Of a stretch of DNA of 64,000 bases, positions 60,012-64,000 are shown piece by piece (position 1 is the first letter of the stretch; each line of letters begins with the position of its first letter). The notes beneath the pieces are model-generated. The model saw only the letters and a list, made by a program, of their open reading frames with translations, searched no databases and had not been told where the DNA came from. This stretch comes from Paulownia fortunei (Eukaryota > Streptophyta > Magnoliopsida > Lamiales > Paulowniaceae), in the NCBI GenBank assembly GCA_019321725.1, contig CM033115.1, forward strand, positions 4,412,673 through 4,476,672, read 5' to 3'. The position numbers and the translations under genes were made by a program.

Positions 60012-63000
60012 ATGGAGAAAGCAGTTGAGAGGCAGAGAGTGTTGCTGCAGCATCTCCGTCCTTCCTTCACTTCGTCGTCCCTTGAAGATATTGAATCTTC
60101 AGTTTCCGTCAGTTTTTCTCATCTCTTTTCTTGGATTCCGAATTAATTTTTCATTTTTTGTTTTGTTTTGGAGATATTATTGAATTACGTAGCTGAATTT
60201 CTTTTCGATTTGATGGAAATCAAGGTTTTGAGAATCACGGGTTTATGGTATATGAAGTGGATTGATCATCCGGTGTGATTGAAAATTTTTGTTTGATAAG
60301 TTTTCATTTGTTATTACGGAATTGAAATGAAGAATTGGAATTGGAGATATTTCGATTCTAATTTGAATAAATTTAACTTCTTTCCCAATTTAAGGAGCTC
60401 GATTTTATGGATCTGAAGACATTATTGCTGGTTTTTTTAATTCTGAGAGTCAATTTTATAGTTATGCTCACTCAGAGAATTAAAATAGTACTGATGACCT
60501 TCGTTCGAGTAATATGCGGAAGTGCATGTTTTAATTGACTGTGAAACCCAGTACCTATGTTAAGCTAACTATGGAAAGATATCTGGCGAACAAAATGAAT
60601 ATAGGGAATCCAAATTTAACCAAGAATTTTTTAAGTGCTAGTATTTGACATCTAGCTTTATGGTATACCAGGAGAAGTGATGCGTATGTGCTTGTAATGT
60701 GTGTCTCTCCCACTTAAAGACTCTGTGACAGAATGGGTCCTTTGGGACAAAATTTTCTTCCTTGCATATGTATGTAACTAGGAAAGTGTGTTAAGTTTTG
60801 TACATTTTTTCAGTGATGATAGAGAGAAAGTAGATTTTTATGTTGTACTTGGTTTGTAAATTAATTTAATCCTCTTGGTGTTGTTTGTTTTCGGCTTGTT
60901 TCATGTGGGCAAAATGACTTACTGAAAGAGTTAGGATTCTGAAAGTGATTCAAGTTAAAAATTGTCCCTGGCATATTTGTGACATTTAATTGCTTCTAGA
61001 AGTTTGGTATTTAAAATATGTTTTGCGACATAACAATGGAAAACTTTAATATCTGGTATTCCAAGTTCATTCACCCTCTCCTTTTGGAACTTGTGGATCA
61101 GATTTCCTTTTGTGGAATACATTCTTTAAAACTGTATTTTTTAGTTGATTAAAAAAAAATTGCGCGGTTATCTGCAAAGTATTTTAAATGCTTTCTTGAA
61201 TGAGATTTTGCATGCCAATTGCCCATAATTATGTAAAACACAAAATAGGAGCATATGCATTCTTGTCTGTATCTTTTTGTTTTAATTGAACTTATTGTTT
61301 GTTATTTCAAACAGGCATCCATATGTTCATCAGGGGATAGCGCAGCTTACCATCGGTCTTCCATCTTTGGTGACGATGTAGTTATAGTGGCGTAAGTAAT
61401 CTCTAGCCTCAGATATATATTTAAACTAAAGCACTTTGTTATCTAGGTAAAATAATAGGTTTCGTTGGAGATGCCATTTGCCTAAAATCTTCTCTTTCTT
61501 TCTTGGTGTAGGGCCTATCGAACTGCACAGTGCAAGTCGAAGAGGGGTGGCTTCAAAGATACCTATCCTGATGATTTACTAGCACCTGTTTTGAGGGTTT
61601 GTTTGTTTCTGCCACTGCATCTCTGTTAATTCTTGTTCTGCTGAGGCTTAAAGTTGGGAATCTTAACTGCTTGTTTTTATTACGGCTCTATGTTACAGGC
61701 ATTGCTAGAAAAAACAAATGTAAATCCAAGTGAAGTTGGGGACATTGTTGTGGGCACGGTATTGGCACCAGGCTCCCAGAGAGCAAGCGAATGCAGGATG
61801 GCTGCATTTTATGCCGGTTTCCCTGGTAACATCTATAGCTTTTCTCTTTCTGCACCTTTTCGTTTCTATAAGAATGTTACTGATATTCTATGGGACTGCT
61901 TTGAATGCAGAAACTGTACCTGTTAGAACCGTGAATAGGCAATGTTCATCTGGCCTTCAAGCTGTAGCTGATGTGGCTGCAGCTATCAAAGCTGGATTTT
62001 ATGATATTGGTATAACATCTTTGTTTGCCTTGTAGGCATAACAACCCCTCACCCCCAAACACACACACAGTCAAACAAACAAAAAATGAAATTTTTGCAC
62101 TTTGTTATTTATGTGACTTTTGCTTATTTTGAATTAGGGATTGGTGCTGGGTTGGAGTCAATGACTGTTAATCCTATGGCTTGGGAAGGATCAGTGAATC
62201 CAAGAGTAAACCTCACTTCTATAATACAGTATATTTTAAGTTTTCTGGGCAAATATCTCAGCTGGTGAGTGTTGACACCATTGAACAAATTCCAGGTAAA
62301 AACAATGGCACAAGCACAAGATTGTCTTCTTCCAATGGGTATTACTTCAGAAAATGTTGCTCATCGTTTTGGAGTGACAAGGCAGGAGCAAGATCAGGCT
62401 GCAGTAAGTTAAATGTACATTTGCCAGATTATGGTAGCTTCAAGCTGACCTTGTCATTGATGTCTCTCGAACTTCCTTGCCAGGTCGAGTCGCATAGAAA
62501 GGCTGCTGCTGCCACTGCTTCAGGCAAATTTAAAGATGAGATAATACCAGTGAAAACTAAGGTATAGCAACTACTGTTGAGAATTTTGGTACACTTTCTT
62601 TTGTCTTCACCATGAGTTTAATTTACATGTCCATTGTGCTCACATTTGCAATATTATTGGTTTTCTTGAAAAAGATTGTGGACCCAAAATCTGGGGATGA
62701 GAAACCAGTTACGATTTCTGTTGATGATGGCATACGACCAAACACCTCAGTGGCAGACCTAGGCAAGCTGAAACCTGTTTTCAAGAAAGATGGCTCAACC
62801 ACTGCTGGTATATAGGACTGCTGCATCACAATCCTATTTTGGAGGCATAAATTCTCCTGTACTAATTTTGCTGCTCTGTACCTCAGGGAATTCTAGCCAA
62901 GTGAGTGATGGCGCTGGAGCTGTGCTCCTGATGAAGAGAAGTGCTGCCATGCAGAAAGGACTTCCCATCCTTGGTGTATTCAGGTTTGTGAAAATTTGCA

Positions 63001-63696
63001 ATATGAATCATGCATGTATGCCTGGAAAAACCTTTTTTTAGGCACAAGCTGCAAGACGCCTGGATCTGAAAACTCTTCAGATCCCAATTTTTCCCCAAAT
63101 AACTTGGTTTAGTTTGTTGCTTCTAGTTCTCCAATCATCTTTGCATCCTTCTGTGTAAAGGGTCTCGTGATTTGGATTGAAAAGGACAAGTTGGACTAGT
63201 GCTAATCATTTGATCGACCATCTTCATTGGTCCAAATGTTATCAGCATAAACTGTGATATTTACACACTTGATAGTCAGCAAGTTCTTTATGACTCCATA
63301 AAAACATCGAGCCCACTTTTTATCTGAAGATAGAAAGCTCATGCAACTCAGTATTAGTAATCTACGTTTTGCTGCTCCTGCAGGAGCTTTGTTGCTGTTG
63401 GTGTAGATCCTGCAATCATGGGTGTTGGTCCAGCGTTTGCAATTCCTGCTGCAGTCAAATCTGCTGGTCTTGAACTTGGGGACATTGATCTTTTCGAGAT
63501 AAATGAGGTAATTTTTTTTTCCCACAAAGTAGAAATAATTTTCCGTTTAAAAGTGCTGCAAGCATTTTCATTAGGGATGTTATCCAGGCATTTGCTTCAC
63601 AATATTTGTACTGCCGTAAGAAGCTTGAACTTGACCCTGAGAAGATCAATGTGAATGGAGGTGCCATGGCAATTGGACATCCTTTGGGTGCAACAG
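60012..63696 (+). CDS. KAT2: Peroxisomal 3-ketoacyl-CoA thiolase, KAT2/PED1 type, 3' end beyond window
   Basis: Catalyses the last step of peroxisomal fatty-acid beta-oxidation, which also serves jasmonate and IBA metabolism. Twelve exons are inferred: 60012-60107, 61315-61391, 61512-61596, 61699-61825, 61911-62009, 62138-62205, 62296-62403, 62484-62561, 62675-62807, 62887-62983, 63384-63507, 63588-63696. All join in frame to give 400 codons. The N-terminus [18 protein letters not shown] holds a PTS2 peroxisome signal (R7 Q8, five residues, H14 L15). The acyl-accepting cysteine is C140 in [22 protein letters not shown] carries the catalytic His (H395). Arabidopsis PED1 has 462 residues, so about 60, including the second catalytic Cys motif CxGxG, lie in an exon right of 64000; nothing coding is seen from 63697 to 64000. 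The large first intron is 1.2 kb. Name by similarity to PED1/KAT2; KAT1 and KAT5 are close relatives. Confidence 0.95.
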
Positions 63697-64000
63697 GTAC
63701 TTGTATTATATTCTTACAATTCATAACTGAAATTAATTAACCTGGAATTCAGTTTGTATGCTAATCCATATCACTGATGCTTGTCATGAGTGATTGGCAC
63801 TGCCATTCCGTTGTTTTGCTTGAATACTAATGTTCTCAATCTGTCTTGTTTATATTCCTTCTCAAGCCAAAGTTCATGTCATCAAAACTGAGACTGTCAA
63901 CTCATATTATAACAGCCATGTGGGGGGCATATACTGTTGGGGACGCTGTATAGAGCATATACTCTGAGGTTGCATTTGCATTGAATGATTTGGAAGCTAA
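63697..64000 (+). other. Incomplete thiolase intron at window edge
   Basis: The thiolase donor GTACTT at 63697 opens an intron with no plausible acceptor-plus-exon encoding the expected C-terminal thiolase block before the end of the window, so the intron is either unfinished here or the final exon starts beyond 64000. Confidence 0.7.

Noticed and set aside
59842..60183. 113-codon ORF starting MYVCMYVC
   Set aside because: It reads the TATG microsatellite and then the thiolase first exon in the wrong frame.

Overview
The window is nuclear DNA of a flowering plant. It is AT-rich, its genes are split by short GT..AG introns, and it carries plant-type transposons. The gene families point to a eudicot, and the thiolase and kinase look closest to asterid-type sequences, but the species cannot be fixed from sequence alone. 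Four protein-coding loci are well supported. About three quarters of the window is intergenic DNA made of old repeats.

Layout. 1-4417: AT-rich intergenic DNA with a cluster of GGGCC/GGCCC motifs. 4418-7776 (+): eight-exon purple acid phosphatase of the PAP15/phytase-like type (580 aa). 7777-13839: intergenic, with a 4 x 76-bp tandem repeat and a small hAT-type MITE with target-site duplication (TSD). 13840-15331 (-): DUF247/UPF0481 membrane protein (two coding exons, 431 aa). 17591-18560: foldback (Mutator-like) element with very long terminal inverted repeats and a 9-bp duplication. 21290-27846 (-): decayed Ty1/copia LTR retrotransposon delimited by a 5-bp TSD. It lacks gag/protease and contains an internal inverted duplication with a 129-bp triplication. 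It appears to sit inside an older LTR-like repeat.

31.4-39.7 kb (+): promoter, 5'-UTR introns and eight coding exons of a PB1-domain Raf-like protein kinase (1217 aa, B4-type MAPKKK), with a candidate in-frame cassette exon and a candidate uORF that ends on the main start codon. 39.7-60.0 kb: gene-poor, with a roughly 1.75/2.45-kb tandem segmental duplication (43.75-47.96 kb), a mariner-like non-autonomous element (51.4-52.3 kb), a GC-richer LTR-like island with two minisatellites (52.4-54.3 kb) and several dispersed repeat families. 60012 to the right edge (+): peroxisomal 3-ketoacyl-CoA thiolase (KAT2/PED1 type) with an N-terminal PTS2 signal. Twelve exons are visible and the last exon or exons lie outside the window.

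The genes are unrelated neighbours, not a cluster: phosphate scavenging or phytate hydrolysis, a DUF247 protein of unknown biochemistry, a stress-signalling kinase, and fatty-acid beta-oxidation. I found no convincing novel multi-gene system. The most interesting items are structural: the rearranged copia element, the long-arm foldback element, and the 81-nt candidate exon and uORF of the kinase gene.
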